Below are positions 8,765 through 17,370 of a stretch of 64,000 nucleotides of DNA, in pieces (the stretch's first letter is position 1; every line of letters starts with the position of its first letter). This stretch comes from Beduinella massiliensis (lineage in GTDB: Bacteria; Bacillota; Clostridia; Christensenellales; Aristaeellaceae): positions 2,697,605 through 2,761,604 of the forward strand of contig NZ_LT963430.1 in the NCBI RefSeq assembly GCF_900199405.1, read 5' to 3'. The notes below the pieces were generated by a model, which was not told where the DNA came from, did not search any database, and was given only the letters and a program-made list of their open reading frames with translations. A program made the translations under genes and the position numbers.

Positions 8765-10168
8765 TTACAGAGGACGCGCTCCGCCGGAGGGGCTGATGCG
8801 CTCGCTGTTCGCAAAGCGAAAAAGCGTTAAAAAGAGTATTTTCAGGTCAAATCCCCAAGTCCAGTTTTCGATGTAGTAGATGTCGTGCTCAATGCGCTTG
8901 GCGATCGAGGTATCGCCGCGATACCCGCAGACCTGCGCCCATCCGGTGATGCCGGGACGCACGTAGTGCTTGATCATGTAAAGGGGCACTTCTTCTTTAA
9001 ACTTGTCCACATAAAAAGGGATTTCGGGGCGGGGTCCTACGAGGCTCATATCTCCCTTCAGAACGTTTACGAACTGCGGCAGCTCGTCGATGCTGAACTT
9101 CCGCAGAAACGCGCCGAATTTCGTCTTCCGGACATCCTCGTTTTTGCTCCAAGCTGAGTCCGACTCCGCGTTCATGCACATGGAGCGAAACTTGTACATG
9201 ACGAATTCCCGCTTGTTTTTGCCCACCCGCTTCTGTTTGAAGATCACCGGCCCCGGCGAGGTCAACTTGATTCCGACCGCGGCGAGAAGCATCAGCGGCG
9301 AAGTCAGGACGAGGAGAATCAGCGCTCCCACGATATCCGTGGCGCGCTTCACCGCCGCGTTCATCAGGTTGTCGAGCGGGATCGAACGAATGCCCACCAT
9401 GTTGAGGCCGTCGACTTCCTCCACCTGCATGCACGAGCTGATGTAGCGGTCGTAACAGGGGATGATCGACAGGTGCGTTCCGGTTTTCTCGCAGGCCTGA
9501 ATCACGCTTTCCATGTGCACGTAATCCTCCGCCCGCATCGCCACGACCGCTTCGTCCGGCTGCTCGCGCTGCAGGATGCCTTCCAGTTCCCCATAGGAAC
9601 CCAGGTACCCCGCCTGCTGCCAACCCGGGTCACACGAAACGTAGCCCATCACGCGGTATCCGTATTCTTCGTGCTTATCGATCATGTCTAGGTAATCCGA
9701 CGCGACATGCCCGCTTCCGATGAGCAGCACGTGTTTCTGATTGTACCCGCGCCTGCGGTAAGCGCGCAGCGCCAGACGTACCGTCATCCTTTTGCCGATG
9801 CACAGCGCCGTGCCGAACAGGTAGCTGTATCCCAGCATTGCGCGGGAGAAATCCGCCAGGCGCGCGATGTAAAAGACGCTCATTAAAAACGCGTAGCAAA
9901 GGCTTTCCGCCACGACGATATGCCAGATTTCCTTATAATACCGCGTACTGCGCATAGACTTGTAAAAGCCCATCGCCGCGTAGACAACCACGTGCAGCAA
10001 AGCGTTCACGAGCGCAAGCAGCACATGAAACGCCACGCCGTAGCTGATGACCCCGTCGTCCATCCAGTAAAAACGTACGACAAAGGCGAGCATCATCGCA
10101 AGAAACGCGACGAACGCATCCAGCACGCCGTTCAACTGATTGAGCTGACGCTGGTTTTGCTTGATCAT
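8765..10168 (-). CDS. Undecaprenyl-phosphate sugar phosphotransferase (WcaJ-type)
   Basis: 467 residues. Four to five N-terminal membrane helices (to about residue 125) are followed by a CoA-binding-like nucleotide fold (VLLIGSGHVASDYLD) and a C-terminal bacterial sugar transferase domain starting at KRATDIVGAL. The catalytic block includes KFRSMCMNAE, FSIDELPQF and SLVGPRPEIP. These enzymes start exopolysaccharide or O-unit synthesis by moving a hexose-1-phosphate to undecaprenyl phosphate. A second, shorter initiating transferase is encoded at 36167-36847, so the strain may start two glycans or have redundant enzymes. Confidence 0.92.
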   Translation of the reverse strand: MIKQNQRQLNQLNGVLDAFVAFLAMMLAFVVRFYWMDDGVISYGVAFHVLLALVNALLHVVVYAAMGFYKSMRSTRYYKEIWHIVVAESLCYAFLMSVFYIARLADFSRAMLGYSYLFGTALCIGKRMTVRLALRAYRRRGYNQKHVLLIGSGHVASDYLDMIDKHEEYGYRVMGYVSCDPGWQQAGYLGSYGELEGILQREQPDEAVVAMRAEDYVHMESVIQACEKTGTHLSIIPCYDRYISSCMQVEEVDGLNMVGIRSIPLDNLMNAAVKRATDIVGALILLVLTSPLMLLAAVGIKLTSPGPVIFKQKRVGKNKREFVMYKFRSMCMNAESDSAWSKNEDVRKTKFGAFLRKFSIDELPQFVNVLKGDMSLVGPRPEIPFYVDKFKEEVPLYMIKHYVRPGITGWAQVCGYRGDTSIAKRIEHDIYYIENWTWGFDLKILFLTLFRFANSERISPSGGARPL

Positions 10169-10330
10169 TTCTTTATCTCCGCTCCCTGCCGCTTCTGTGC
10201 CCTTCGCGCTGAATGCTTTACATCATGAAAACGAAGGTGCTACGTCTTTTGCTTCACCGCGCTTTTATTTTCATGCCAATGTTCCGCTTAAAATAGTTTC
10301 AGCAGCATTTACATACAGACATTATCATTT

Positions 10331-10359
10331 ATTATAGCCGAATTTGTTCCTGATAGCAA
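10331..10359 (-). promoter_or_regulatory. Sigma-A promoter for the WcaJ-type gene
   Basis: Read on the minus strand, TTGCTA (10359-10354) and a perfect TATAAT (10336-10331) are 17 bases apart. The predicted transcript would have a leader of about 155 bases before the gene at 10168. The promoter lies in the AT-rich part of the gap behind the spoVA terminator. Confidence 0.6.
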
Positions 10360-10364
10360 GAAGC

Positions 10365-10388
10365 CGCCACCCGCAAAAGCGAGTGGCG
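10365..10388 (-). terminator. Probable terminator of the spoVAC-AD-AE operon
   Basis: A 10-bp hairpin (CGCCACCCGC / GCGAGTGGCG, one mismatch, AAAA loop) lies ten bases after the spoVAE stop on the minus strand. The run of T that should follow is weak, so confidence is moderate. Confidence 0.5.
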
Positions 10389-10397
10389 TAAAATTTG

Positions 10398-10757
10398 CTA
10401 TTTTTTTGTCTTGGGACTGAAGATCACCGAGGCTAAGTAGCCGAACAGGATCGCTGCTGCGATGCCGCCCGCACACGCGGTGATCCCCCCGGTAAACGCG
10501 CCGAGCAGTCCGTCTTTTTGAATGCCTTCTATTGCGCCCTTCGCGAGCGCATACCCAAACCCGGTCAAAGGGACGGTTGCGCCCGCGCCCGCAAACTCCG
10601 CAATCGGTTTATAGATGCCGATCGCCCCCAGGATGACGCCCGTAGTCACATAGCCTACGAGGATGCGCGCGCTGGTGAGCTGTGTCCTGAGCAGAAGCGC
10701 TTCACCGATCATGCACAGGATGCCGCCGACGATAAACGCCTTGATGTACATCAGCAT
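10398..10757 (-). CDS. spoVAE: Stage V sporulation protein AE (SpoVAEb type)
   Basis: 119 residues, the usual length of the SpoVAEb form, with four hydrophobic segments and the conserved block GATVPLTGFGYALAKGA. It is one membrane subunit of the channel that moves Ca-dipicolinic acid into the forespore and out at germination. It is last in the spoVAC-AD-AE cluster, three bases after spoVAD. SpoVAC and SpoVAE share the motif GxGxxVPxTGF, consistent with their common origin. The gene ends with TAG. Confidence 0.95.
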   Translation of the reverse strand: MLMYIKAFIVGGILCMIGEALLLRTQLTSARILVGYVTTGVILGAIGIYKPIAEFAGAGATVPLTGFGYALAKGAIEGIQKDGLLGAFTGGITACAGGIAAAILFGYLASVIFSPKTKK

Positions 10758-10760
10758 GCG

Positions 10761-11810
10761 CTAATTCCCCCCTTTCCGGCTCTCTTCGATATGCTCCAGC
10801 ACCACCGCCTGCGCGATGGACGGAATGCTCTCGCCCTGCATGGTCGTCGTAGGGCTGAGCAACGCCCCGGTTGCCATGAACAAAATGCGGTGGAGCTGGC
10901 CGCTGGCGAGTTCGCCCAGCAGCTTTCCGCAGAGCACGGAGGCCGAACAGCCGCACCCGCTTCCGCCTGCATGTACGTCCTGCTCGGGCGCGTAGATCTG
11001 CATGCCGCAGTCCATGCTGCGTTCCGGCGATATCGGGTGCTTCTCCCTGCGCAAAAGCTCGAGCATCAGCTCACGCCCCAGGCTGCCTAGGTCGCCGGAG
11101 ACGATCAGGTCATAGTCCTTATCCGTACGCCCCGTATCTCGGAAATGCGCCAACAGCGTGTCCGTCGCAGCGGGCGCCATCGCCGCGCCCATGTTGTTGG
11201 CGTCCTTGACGCCCAGGTCGATGACCTTGCCGGTCGTCACTTGAGTAATGCAAACCCGAGCGCTTTGGGCCGCCGCCGCCTCGCACACGAGCGCGCTGCC
11301 TGCCCCAGTCACCGTCCATTGCGCGGTCGGCGTGCGCTGTGTGCCCATTTCCAAAGGGGTGCGGTATTGGCGCTCCGCCGTAGAAAAGTGACTGCTCGTC
11401 GCGCAAAGCACGCGCGCACAGTGCTGCCCATCCACCAGCATGCTGCCGATTGCGAGGCTCTCTGCCATCGTCGAACACGCGCCGTACAGCCCGTAAAACG
11501 GAATCGCCAGCTGTCTGGCCGCAAATCCTGCGGAGATGATCTGGTTGAGCAGATCTCCCCCAAGCAGGGCATGCACATCCTTTGGAAGCACCTTCGCCTT
11601 CTCCATGGTCAGACGCACACAGGATTCGAACAGCTTGCATTCCGCCTTTTCAAAGCTCTTCTGCCCCAGCATATCGTCCTGCTCCACCCGGTCAAAGCAG
11701 CCGCCGAGCGGCCCCTCCCCCTCTTTGGGGCCGACAATCGCCGACCACGCCGCGATGCGCGGTCGGGTTCCAAGTTCAATCGTCTGCGCGCCTACACGCT
11801 TTCCTGCCAT
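10761..11810 (-). CDS. spoVAD: Stage V sporulation protein AD
   Basis: 349 residues with a thiolase-like fold, slightly longer than the Bacillus protein. Recognisable parts are PFYGLYGACSTMAESLAIG (the Cys-containing loop), SSHFSTAERQYRTPLE and a C-terminal AGGSGCGCSASVL loop. SpoVAD is the soluble subunit that binds dipicolinic acid at the spore inner membrane. It sits between spoVAC (six bases) and spoVAE (three bases), as expected for one transcript. Confidence 0.96.
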   Translation of the reverse strand: MAGKRVGAQTIELGTRPRIAAWSAIVGPKEGEGPLGGCFDRVEQDDMLGQKSFEKAECKLFESCVRLTMEKAKVLPKDVHALLGGDLLNQIISAGFAARQLAIPFYGLYGACSTMAESLAIGSMLVDGQHCARVLCATSSHFSTAERQYRTPLEMGTQRTPTAQWTVTGAGSALVCEAAAAQSARVCITQVTTGKVIDLGVKDANNMGAAMAPAATDTLLAHFRDTGRTDKDYDLIVSGDLGSLGRELMLELLRREKHPISPERSMDCGMQIYAPEQDVHAGGSGCGCSASVLCGKLLGELASGQLHRILFMATGALLSPTTTMQGESIPSIAQAVVLEHIEESRKGGN

Positions 11811-11816
11811 CTTCCG

Positions 11817-12275
11817 CTACCTCCCGATAAAGAAGTAGATGAGTCCCACGATGATGGATGACCCGATGCCGTACACCAGTACCGGCCCTGCGATGGAAAA
11901 CATCTTCGCTCCCACACCCATGACGTAACCCTCGCGCTTAAATTCCATCGCCGGCGCGACGACAGAATTGGCAAAGCCCGTAATGGGGACGATAGACCCG
12001 GCGCCCGCGTACTTGCCAATGCGGTCGTATACGCCCAGTCCCGTCAGCAATGCGCTCAAAAAGACGAGCGTAATCGAACAGACCGTTCCCGCCGCCTGCT
12101 GGTCGAGCGACAGGACGTTTTTCGCGAAGTCTGTTATTCCCTGACCCAGCACGCAGATCAAGCCGCCGACCCAAAATGCGCGCAGGAGCCCCTTGCCCAT
12201 ATCGGATTTAGGCGCAAGCCGCATGACGAGCTGTGCGTATTCCTTCATCTTATGGTTTTGATTCGACTGGCTCAC
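11817..12275 (-). CDS. spoVAC: Stage V sporulation protein AC
   Basis: 152 residues, full length. Several membrane helices carry the conserved GAGSIVPITGFANSVVAPA motif. SpoVAC is a mechanosensitive-type membrane subunit of the dipicolinic acid channel. It starts with GTG (12273-12275), and that GTGA overlaps the stop of a small upstream frame, so translation is probably coupled. An N-terminal tail of about 20 polar residues precedes the first helix. Confidence 0.95.
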   Translation of the reverse strand: MSQSNQNHKMKEYAQLVMRLAPKSDMGKGLLRAFWVGGLICVLGQGITDFAKNVLSLDQQAAGTVCSITLVFLSALLTGLGVYDRIGKYAGAGSIVPITGFANSVVAPAMEFKREGYVMGVGAKMFSIAGPVLVYGIGSSIIVGLIYFFIGR

Positions 12276-12409
12276 GCCTGTTCCCCCCGTTCATTCCGCA
12301 TTGGATTTTCTGCGCGCGGCGGGCGCATCCGCGTCTCCCGTGCGCCCGGCCTCGGCTGCGCCTCCAGCGCATAGGTCGGAATGGTATGTTTCCCTTCCAT
12401 ACCGTTCAT
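12272..12409 (-). CDS. Possible small ORF leading the spoVAC operon (45 aa)
   Basis: An ATG at 12407-12409 (or an internal ATG at 12398-12400) opens a 45-codon frame that ends in a TGA overlapping the GTG start of spoVAC. AAAGGAGAGG lies just upstream. The product would be basic, Pro/Arg-rich and soluble, and no family is recognised. The start-stop overlap and its place between the sigma-G promoter and spoVAC favour real translation, perhaps as a coupling leader, but it could be chance. Confidence 0.4.
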   Translation of the reverse strand: MNGMEGKHTIPTYALEAQPRPGARETRMRPPRAENPMRNERGEQA

Positions 12410-12458
12410 CCTCTCCTTTATCCGCCTAAGCGGCAACTGACGCCATCTTGCGTGAGGT

Positions 12459-12487
12459 TAGTATGGCCTGCCGCGAAGAAAACATAC
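12459..12487 (-). promoter_or_regulatory. Sigma-G-like promoter of the spoVAC operon
   Basis: On the minus strand GTATG (12487-12483) and CATACTA (12465-12459) are 17 bases apart. This fits the forespore sigma-G pattern (GNATR, 17-18 bases, CATNNTA), as expected for spoVA. The -35 element begins immediately after the terminator hairpin of the upstream ugd gene. Confidence 0.6.
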
Positions 12488-12492
12488 AAAAA

Positions 12493-12513
12493 TCCGGCGC
12501 ACATGGCGCCGGA
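12493..12513 (-). terminator. Rho-independent terminator downstream of ugd
   Basis: A perfect 8-bp stem TCCGGCGC / GCGCCGGA with a 5-base loop is followed on the minus strand by TTTTTGTATGTTTTC. It lies 124 bases beyond the dehydrogenase stop and directly before the spoVA promoter. Confidence 0.75.
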
Positions 12514-12637
12514 CGCGTAAAATTCGAGGTCAAAATTTGAAATTATTCCCTTGCCAAGATTGCACCGTCTCCTGATTGCTTTGTACAGCCCCTTCGCATA
12601 GGACGTTCCGCTTCTCTCTTCTCCATGCCTGAAGCAA

Positions 12638-13849
12638 TCAGTCTCTGAAATACAAATCGCGCGTATAAACCTTGTTCAGGACGTCGGCGATCTCGTCGCT
12701 GTATCGATTGGCAACAATAACGTCGCACTGACGTTTAAAAACCTCCAGGCTCCGGACGACGCGGCTGTTGAAAAACGTATCGTCTTTTAACGTGGGTTCG
12801 TAGACGACCACCTCAACGCCCTTTGCCTTGATTCGCTTCATAACCCCCTGAATGCTGCTTTGACGGAAATTATCGCTGCCTGCTTTCATCGTCAGCCGGT
12901 AGATGCCCACCACAGGGTGTACTTTTTCCGGAAATCCCGCCAGCTGCAGAATTCTTTTCGCTATGTAATCCTTGCGCGTTCGGTTAGCCTCGACGATTGC
13001 ACCGATGATGTTGTTGGGTACGTTATCGTAGTTTGCCAGCAGTTGCTTGGTGTCCTTGGGCAGACAATAACCGCCATAGCCAAACGAAGGGTTGTTGTAG
13101 TGTGTGCCGATGCGCGGGTCGAGCCCCACCCCTTCGATGATCGACCGCGTATCGAGACCGCGCACCTCCGCATACGTATCGAGTTCATTAAAGAAACTGA
13201 CGCGAAGCGCCAAATAGGTGTTTGCGAACAGCTTAACGGCCTCAGCTTCCGTCGGCTTCATGAAGAGCGTCGGGATATCCGGTTTGATCGCGCCTTCTTG
13301 GAGCAGGCCCGCAAACGTCTTTGCCGCCCGATTAAGCCGAGCGTCCTTGTCCGGCACGCCCACGATGATCCTGCTGGGGTAAAGGTTGTCCTCAAGCGCA
13401 TGTCCCTCGCGCAGGAATTCCGGACTGAACAAAATGTTCTCGCAGCTAAAACGCCTGCGGACGCTTTCCGTATATCCCACCGGCACGGTGGACTTGATGA
13501 TCATCACCGCATCGGGATTGACCGCTATCACCTGATCGATGACCGACTCCACAGACGACGTATCGAAGTAGTTTTTCTCCGGATCGTAATTGGTAGGCGT
13601 CGAGATAATGACGTAGCTGGCGTCCCGGTAGGCCGCATTGCCGTCCGTCATCGCCGTAAGCGAAAGCTTCCGATTCGCCAGGTATTCCTCTATTTCCCTA
13701 TCCACGATCGGCGATTTGCGTGCGTTGATCATCTCCACCTTTTCGTAGATGAGGTCTACCGCCGTTACATCATGGTGCTGCGAGAGCAAAACCGCGTTCG
13801 ATAAGCCGACATATCCTGTTCCAGCGACAGCAATTTTCAAAGGTTTCAC
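12638..13849 (-). CDS. ugd: UDP-glucose 6-dehydrogenase (first copy)
   Basis: 403 residues of the UDP-glucose/GDP-mannose dehydrogenase family. The N-terminal NAD loop is [24 protein letters not shown] and the active-site Cys loop [15 protein letters not shown] follow. It oxidises UDP-glucose to UDP-glucuronate, a precursor of acidic polysaccharides. It is clearly paralogous to the gene at 32430-33686 and to a decayed copy near 35.7 kb. The start is uncertain: GTG at 13849 is very close to GGAG, and a TTG three codons later has better spacing. Confidence 0.93.
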   Translation of the reverse strand: MKPLKIAVAGTGYVGLSNAVLLSQHHDVTAVDLIYEKVEMINARKSPIVDREIEEYLANRKLSLTAMTDGNAAYRDASYVIISTPTNYDPEKNYFDTSSVESVIDQVIAVNPDAVMIIKSTVPVGYTESVRRRFSCENILFSPEFLREGHALEDNLYPSRIIVGVPDKDARLNRAAKTFAGLLQEGAIKPDIPTLFMKPTEAEAVKLFANTYLALRVSFFNELDTYAEVRGLDTRSIIEGVGLDPRIGTHYNNPSFGYGGYCLPKDTKQLLANYDNVPNNIIGAIVEANRTRKDYIAKRILQLAGFPEKVHPVVGIYRLTMKAGSDNFRQSSIQGVMKRIKAKGVEVVVYEPTLKDDTFFNSRVVRSLEVFKRQCDVIVANRYSDEIADVLNKVYTRDLYFRD

Positions 13850-13896
13850 ACTCCGTTCCCGTGTTCCTGCCTATATGCAGAATACGCTATGGTTCA

Positions 13897-14307
13897 TTAT
13901 ATCATAAAAGTCATCTGTTCAGCTTCGCCTTTGGGTTGTTCCTGCGTCACAACGTGCAGCGCCTTAAAAAGCGCCCATACATAGGGAGCGCCGAACACGC
14001 AAAGCTTCTTAGGTCCGGTAATTTGAAAGGTGTTATCCATCGTTACTTTTTGATACGCTGCCTCGATCGTCGCGCGTGTGATGGATTTCTGCCGCCGGTC
14101 CACAAAGAGCTCTCCGCCGCGCACGGTATAGGTAAAAGGAAGCTGTTTGGCTGTATGGAACATCTCCCCCTGATGCAAGACGATCTCGTTCCATAGCGCG
14201 TCAAAAGATAACGACGTCGACGTCCTCGGGCTTTGTGCATGCGGCGACTCATATTCAGGCGGTGCGTTTGAAAGGCGATTGATAAAATCATCTCCTAGAT
14301 TATTCAA
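13897..14307 (-). CDS. Hypothetical protein, 136 aa
   Basis: A soluble protein with a disordered N-terminus of about 30 residues and a compact domain (FDALWNEIVLHQGEMFHTA to the C-terminus). It looks like a small conserved domain that may bind nucleic acid or protein, but I cannot place it in a named family. No ATG is available at the 5' end; TTG at 14305-14307 is assumed and a later start is possible. It sits between ugd and the junction of the low-GC island. Function unknown. Confidence 0.55.
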   Translation of the reverse strand: MNNLGDDFINRLSNAPPEYESPHAQSPRTSTSLSFDALWNEIVLHQGEMFHTAKQLPFTYTVRGGELFVDRRQKSITRATIEAAYQKVTMDNTFQITGPKKLCVFGAPYVWALFKALHVVTQEQPKGEAEQMTFMI

Positions 14308-14409
14308 TTTAGAAAAGGAAAGCCGTCAGCCGTTCTGACATTCCTTTCAGGCCGCGCCCAAGACGCAATGAAAGAGAAGCACCTCTTGTTTCGGCGTTCG
14401 ATTTGAATA

Positions 14410-15063
14410 TACCCAGCAAAAGATAAGCAAAATTAATTGTCTTTATATATACTGTATTCCCATCCTTAATTGTCTGCAACGCGCCGATTCCTTGATTCCC
14501 ATCGGTACGGCTTCAAACGGCGGTTTACCTAAAATGACCCAATCTGTTCGCTTGCCAGGCTTAATGCTTGCGTTAGGGTTTTCTTCAAAGTAAGCATAGG
14601 TTCCTTCTATCGGAACTGCCTTCATAACCTCAAAAACAGAAATTTTCTGATCTTCGCCGATTACTTTCCCGTTTTTTCTCAAGCATAAGGCGGTTTGCGC
14701 ACCAAACTGAATGCAGCAACTTTGGCTTTATTAACGAAGAGTCCTGATGGAGATTAATCGGAATACTCCTGTCCAACGCATCCTTTACGGAGACTGATAT
14801 GATTGCCGCTCTTTTCTCCAAAACTGCGGAGATGAACCTCACCCCAGTAAAAAACATGTCTCACAAAAATCGAGGCGATCCTATTCAGCTTCACCATGCG
14901 ATCAAACTGAGCATTTCGCACGGTCTGGCAATGAATCATTCCTGGCCGCAAATTGTGGACAGTGCCAGTTTCCCGCAATGCTTTCCCATAAGCGGTCAGG
15001 TATTGTTCCCCGGCAGCATCCCCGTTGCAAGGGGACAGAAGTTGTTTCCTTGCTTTAACCGCT
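14410..15063 (-). pseudogene. Decayed amidohydrolase (YtcJ-like), C-terminal part with frameshifts
   Basis: On the minus strand, fragments in different frames line up in order with the C-terminal half of YtcJ-like amidohydrolases. These are NGDAAGEQYL (near 15025), GMIHCQTVRNAQFDRM (near 14920), INLHQDSSLIKPKLLHSVWC (near 14735), GKVIGEDQKISVFE (near 14660), KPGKRTDWVILGKPP and a final LQTIKDGNTVY. At least three frame changes separate them and the N-terminal metal-binding half is missing. It is a dead gene at the left edge of the island. Confidence 0.75.
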
Positions 15064-15273
15064 TACCTACTTACACTGAATGTTATTATAGTTCTCTTCC
15101 TGATGTTAAATTCCTTTTTACACTTGTTTTTTTCTTGAACTCATCCTAATAGATCCCCGCTTCCTGTCTGTGAGGCATTCCTTTCTTCATGAACTAGAAA
15201 GGGGGCCACCGGTCTCCATTTTTCATATTTTTAGCGATTTTGACCCGCCCCCGGTCCCAAAAAACACAAAAAA

Positions 15274-15298
15274 CCAGACATGACTTTTGTATGCCTGG
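15274..15298 (-). terminator. Terminator after the TnpV-like remnant
   Basis: Imperfect stem CCAGACAT / ATGCCTGG with a 9-base loop, followed on the minus strand by TTTTTTGTGTTTTTT. It is downstream of the minus-strand genes at 15390-17017. Confidence 0.55.
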
Positions 15299-15310
15299 TC
15301 TTTCTGTTTG

Positions 15311-15357
15311 TTTACCACGGTATAGACCGATCTTTTCATAGTCTATACCGCAGTAAA
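15311..15357. repeat. 17-bp inverted repeat sharing the toxin-antitoxin operator core
   Basis: TTTACCACGGTATAGAC (15311-15327) and GTCTATACCGCAGTAAA (15341-15357) are inverted copies with two mismatches. The right arm contains ATACCGCAGT, which is also present, on the same strand sense, in the operator-like palindrome at 17033-17046. It may bind the HTH protein encoded nearby or be a structural end of the element. Confidence 0.5.
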
Positions 15358-15389
15358 CCGTTATTGTTCTGTTTTCTTAATCGTTCGCC

Positions 15390-15548
15390 CTAAACGGACT
15401 CGCAAGAGGTTAAGAATGCTCCATCAAACAACCGTTTCTTCCGCATCCTGCCGTACTTGCCGAGGGCTTCGTCTCCGTCTCGCTCAGAAACCATGTTCGG
15501 AATCTGATAATCTCCGTTCTGAGTGTAGGTCAATGTGTTCTGTGTCAT
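15390..15548 (-). pseudogene. TnpV-like transposon-encoded protein, truncated
   Basis: The 52 residues from the ATG at 15546-15548 match the N-terminus of TnpV-type proteins of Clostridia mobile elements (LTYTQNGDYQIPN, LGKYGRMRKK). The family is normally about 120 residues. After MRKK the frame runs out into unrelated sequence and stops, and the usual hydrophobic helical part is missing. AAAGGA precedes the ATG. It marks this spot as part of a former mobile element. Confidence 0.6.
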
Positions 15549-15720
15549 TTTGTGTCCTTTCCGCCTGCTGCTGCAGACTTGCTTCTCGCTCATAATTTTG
15601 ACGGTAATAGCGATCTGCCGTAAAATCTGTTCGCTAACATGTACACGTGATTGGGACATATTTCTGGCGAGGGTACCCATAGAATAACCTATCCTGCGAC
15701 GGATAAGGTTATCTCTCAGC

Positions 15721-16353
15721 TTATTCAAGCAAATCGGACACTTCGCATTTTAGAGCCTTTGCAAGACGCATAACAATATCAAATTGTGCTTTGTTCAAAT
15801 CCTTGCTTTTACGCTCATAAGCACGAATGGTATTTAAGGATACACCGGATTCATTGGCAAGTGCTTCCTGTGTTAAGCCACAATGCTTTCTTATGGTTTT
15901 CAGCTTGCTTTCGCTGTTTGCGAAGTGAGCATCCATCACTTCATAGCTCTTTTGAATATCTGCTTCGTGCAGGGTTCCGTAAAGACCGAGAAGTTCATCA
16001 TAAGGTACTGTATCGAGAATGCTTTTGAAGGTCCTGCCGGAGTGCCATTGATAATGTACCAGCATCCAGCCGACCCAATAAACAGGACTTCTATCATAGC
16101 TCTCTACGAGTTCGGCATTGTAGCTTTCACCCGTCGTTTTTTCCATGACCCCCAAGAAAAGCTCCATACCGCTTTTTCCTGCGATGTATTTCGGGTTGCC
16201 GCTTTCAAACTGTTCGGCAACATCAGATTGAATAAACCGTTTCAGAAAATCCGTGCCGTTCATTCCAAATTCCACTACTGCATCGTGGAGCATATTACCG
16301 ACAGCCCGGGAGGCTTTACTCAGATATAACTGACTGTAAGCGTGGGTCATCAT
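15721..16353 (-). CDS. HTH (XRE) protein, antitoxin candidate
   Basis: 210 residues. The C-terminal 60 residues form an XRE/HTH_3 domain (LKTIRKHCGLTQEALANESG, then SLNTIRAYERKSKDL). The N-terminal 145 residues are an uncharacterised helical domain. The start overlaps the DUF3990 gene by 38 bases and has GGAGG nine bases upstream. In two-gene modules of this type the HTH protein normally represses the operon and neutralises the partner, which is the role inferred here. Palindromes in the promoter could be its operators. Confidence 0.7.
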   Translation of the reverse strand: MMTHAYSQLYLSKASRAVGNMLHDAVVEFGMNGTDFLKRFIQSDVAEQFESGNPKYIAGKSGMELFLGVMEKTTGESYNAELVESYDRSPVYWVGWMLVHYQWHSGRTFKSILDTVPYDELLGLYGTLHEADIQKSYEVMDAHFANSESKLKTIRKHCGLTQEALANESGVSLNTIRAYERKSKDLNKAQFDIVMRLAKALKCEVSDLLE

Positions 16354-17017
16354 ACTTCATATCCTCCCTCATAATATCGAGAACGAAAATATCTCCCATG
16401 AGCTGCTGTAGATTCTTCTTTCTGCTTGCGTAAGCGGCTCTTGCGTTTTGGTCTCGTTCAGCTCTCTTATAGTAGTATTCACGGTAATCGGCTACTTCAT
16501 GTTCGACAAATTCACTCTGTCCGAAAGACCGCTTGGAGAGAAGAACTATCTGCTCTCCGAGTGTGCCGAGCTGCATGGCAAGGCATAAATCTCGCAGAGA
16601 GACTGTATTGTTCACAAAATCTTCTGCAAAGGAAAAGTAAGAATCATCTGCACGGTAGCCGATCATCACATCAACATTCGCGGTGTCGGGCATAAACCGA
16701 GAGAGAATAAAATCCCTTGCGTTGTTTCCTACAGGAGATGTGATGTCAAACTTTCTGTGTTCAAGCAAAATAGCGAGCCAGTTCAGAATATTAAATTCGC
16801 CTTTGGTAAGGTGCATCACATTCATCCCGTCAAAGTGCATGATGTACTTGTTGGAATAACCGTCATTCTTAATCGGGCAAGCCCATTCCTTTGCAAGCTC
16901 TATGCTTTCCGTGCAATAAAAGCCCTGTCCGTAATCGTTATATTTCTTTCCTATACCGAACTTCGGCACTTCAACGATCTGCTGAGAGCCGTGGTAAATA
17001 ATCAAATCTTGCTTCAT
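16316..17017 (-). CDS. DUF3990 protein, predicted ADP-ribosyltransferase-fold toxin
   Basis: 233 residues. The N-terminus has the DUF3990 signature LIIYHGSQQIVEVPKFG followed by DYGQGFYCTE and LAKEWA, an arrangement like the His-x-Ser / Tyr motifs of ADP-ribosyltransferases. A Glu-containing FVEHEVADY segment lies near residue 180. Enzymatic activity is inferred from family resemblance only. It is first in an operon with the HTH gene and has its own strong promoter. Codon use and GC content are lower than in the flanking chromosome, consistent with transfer. Confidence 0.7.
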   Translation of the reverse strand: MKQDLIIYHGSQQIVEVPKFGIGKKYNDYGQGFYCTESIELAKEWACPIKNDGYSNKYIMHFDGMNVMHLTKGEFNILNWLAILLEHRKFDITSPVGNNARDFILSRFMPDTANVDVMIGYRADDSYFSFAEDFVNNTVSLRDLCLAMQLGTLGEQIVLLSKRSFGQSEFVEHEVADYREYYYKRAERDQNARAAYASRKKNLQQLMGDIFVLDIMREDMKYDDPRLQSVISE

Positions 17018-17032
17018 ATGCCGCCCCCAAGT

Positions 17033-17046
17033 AATACTGCGGTATC
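17033..17046. promoter_or_regulatory. Operator-like palindrome 1 of the DUF3990/HTH operon
   Basis: AATACTGCGGTATC is a near copy of the palindrome at 17063-17076 and lies between the -10 element and the start codon. Shared core: ATACTG(C/T)GGTAT. Confidence 0.5.
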
Positions 17047-17057
17047 AATTCAAGCGC

Positions 17058-17086
17058 ATTATAATACTGTGGTATTAGTTTGTCAA
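17058..17086 (-). promoter_or_regulatory. Consensus sigma-A promoter of the DUF3990/HTH operon
   Basis: On the minus strand a perfect TTGACA (17086-17081) and a perfect TATAAT (17063-17058) are 17 bases apart, about 40 bases upstream of the DUF3990 start. Such a strong promoter normally needs a repressor, and the spacer holds a palindrome. Confidence 0.8.
17063..17076. promoter_or_regulatory. Operator-like palindrome 2, inside the promoter spacer
   Basis: AATACTGTGGTATT (arms AATAC / GTATT) lies between the -35 and -10 boxes and matches the site at 17033-17046 at 12 of 14 positions. A bound HTH protein would block RNA polymerase. Confidence 0.55.
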
Positions 17087-17370
17087 TAGGGTAGCGGAAA
17101 AAGACACAAAAAATATACATTTAGCCCATTTCTTTCTGATATTGTAATACCCGCATCCCCAAAACAGTTAGATTGGAACGCTATTTTGTATTCATATCAA
17201 TTATACATCATAGGTCAACGTTGGTATATAAGCACTGTGATTTTCTCCAATATTCTGTGAACAGGCTTTATCCATACTTGTTTTTCTCCGGTTGATTGCT
17301 TATCATTTCCTCAAATGCTGTTATTTCATTTTTGCACTTTGGCGGCTTCTTAAAGATGATAGAAATAGAA

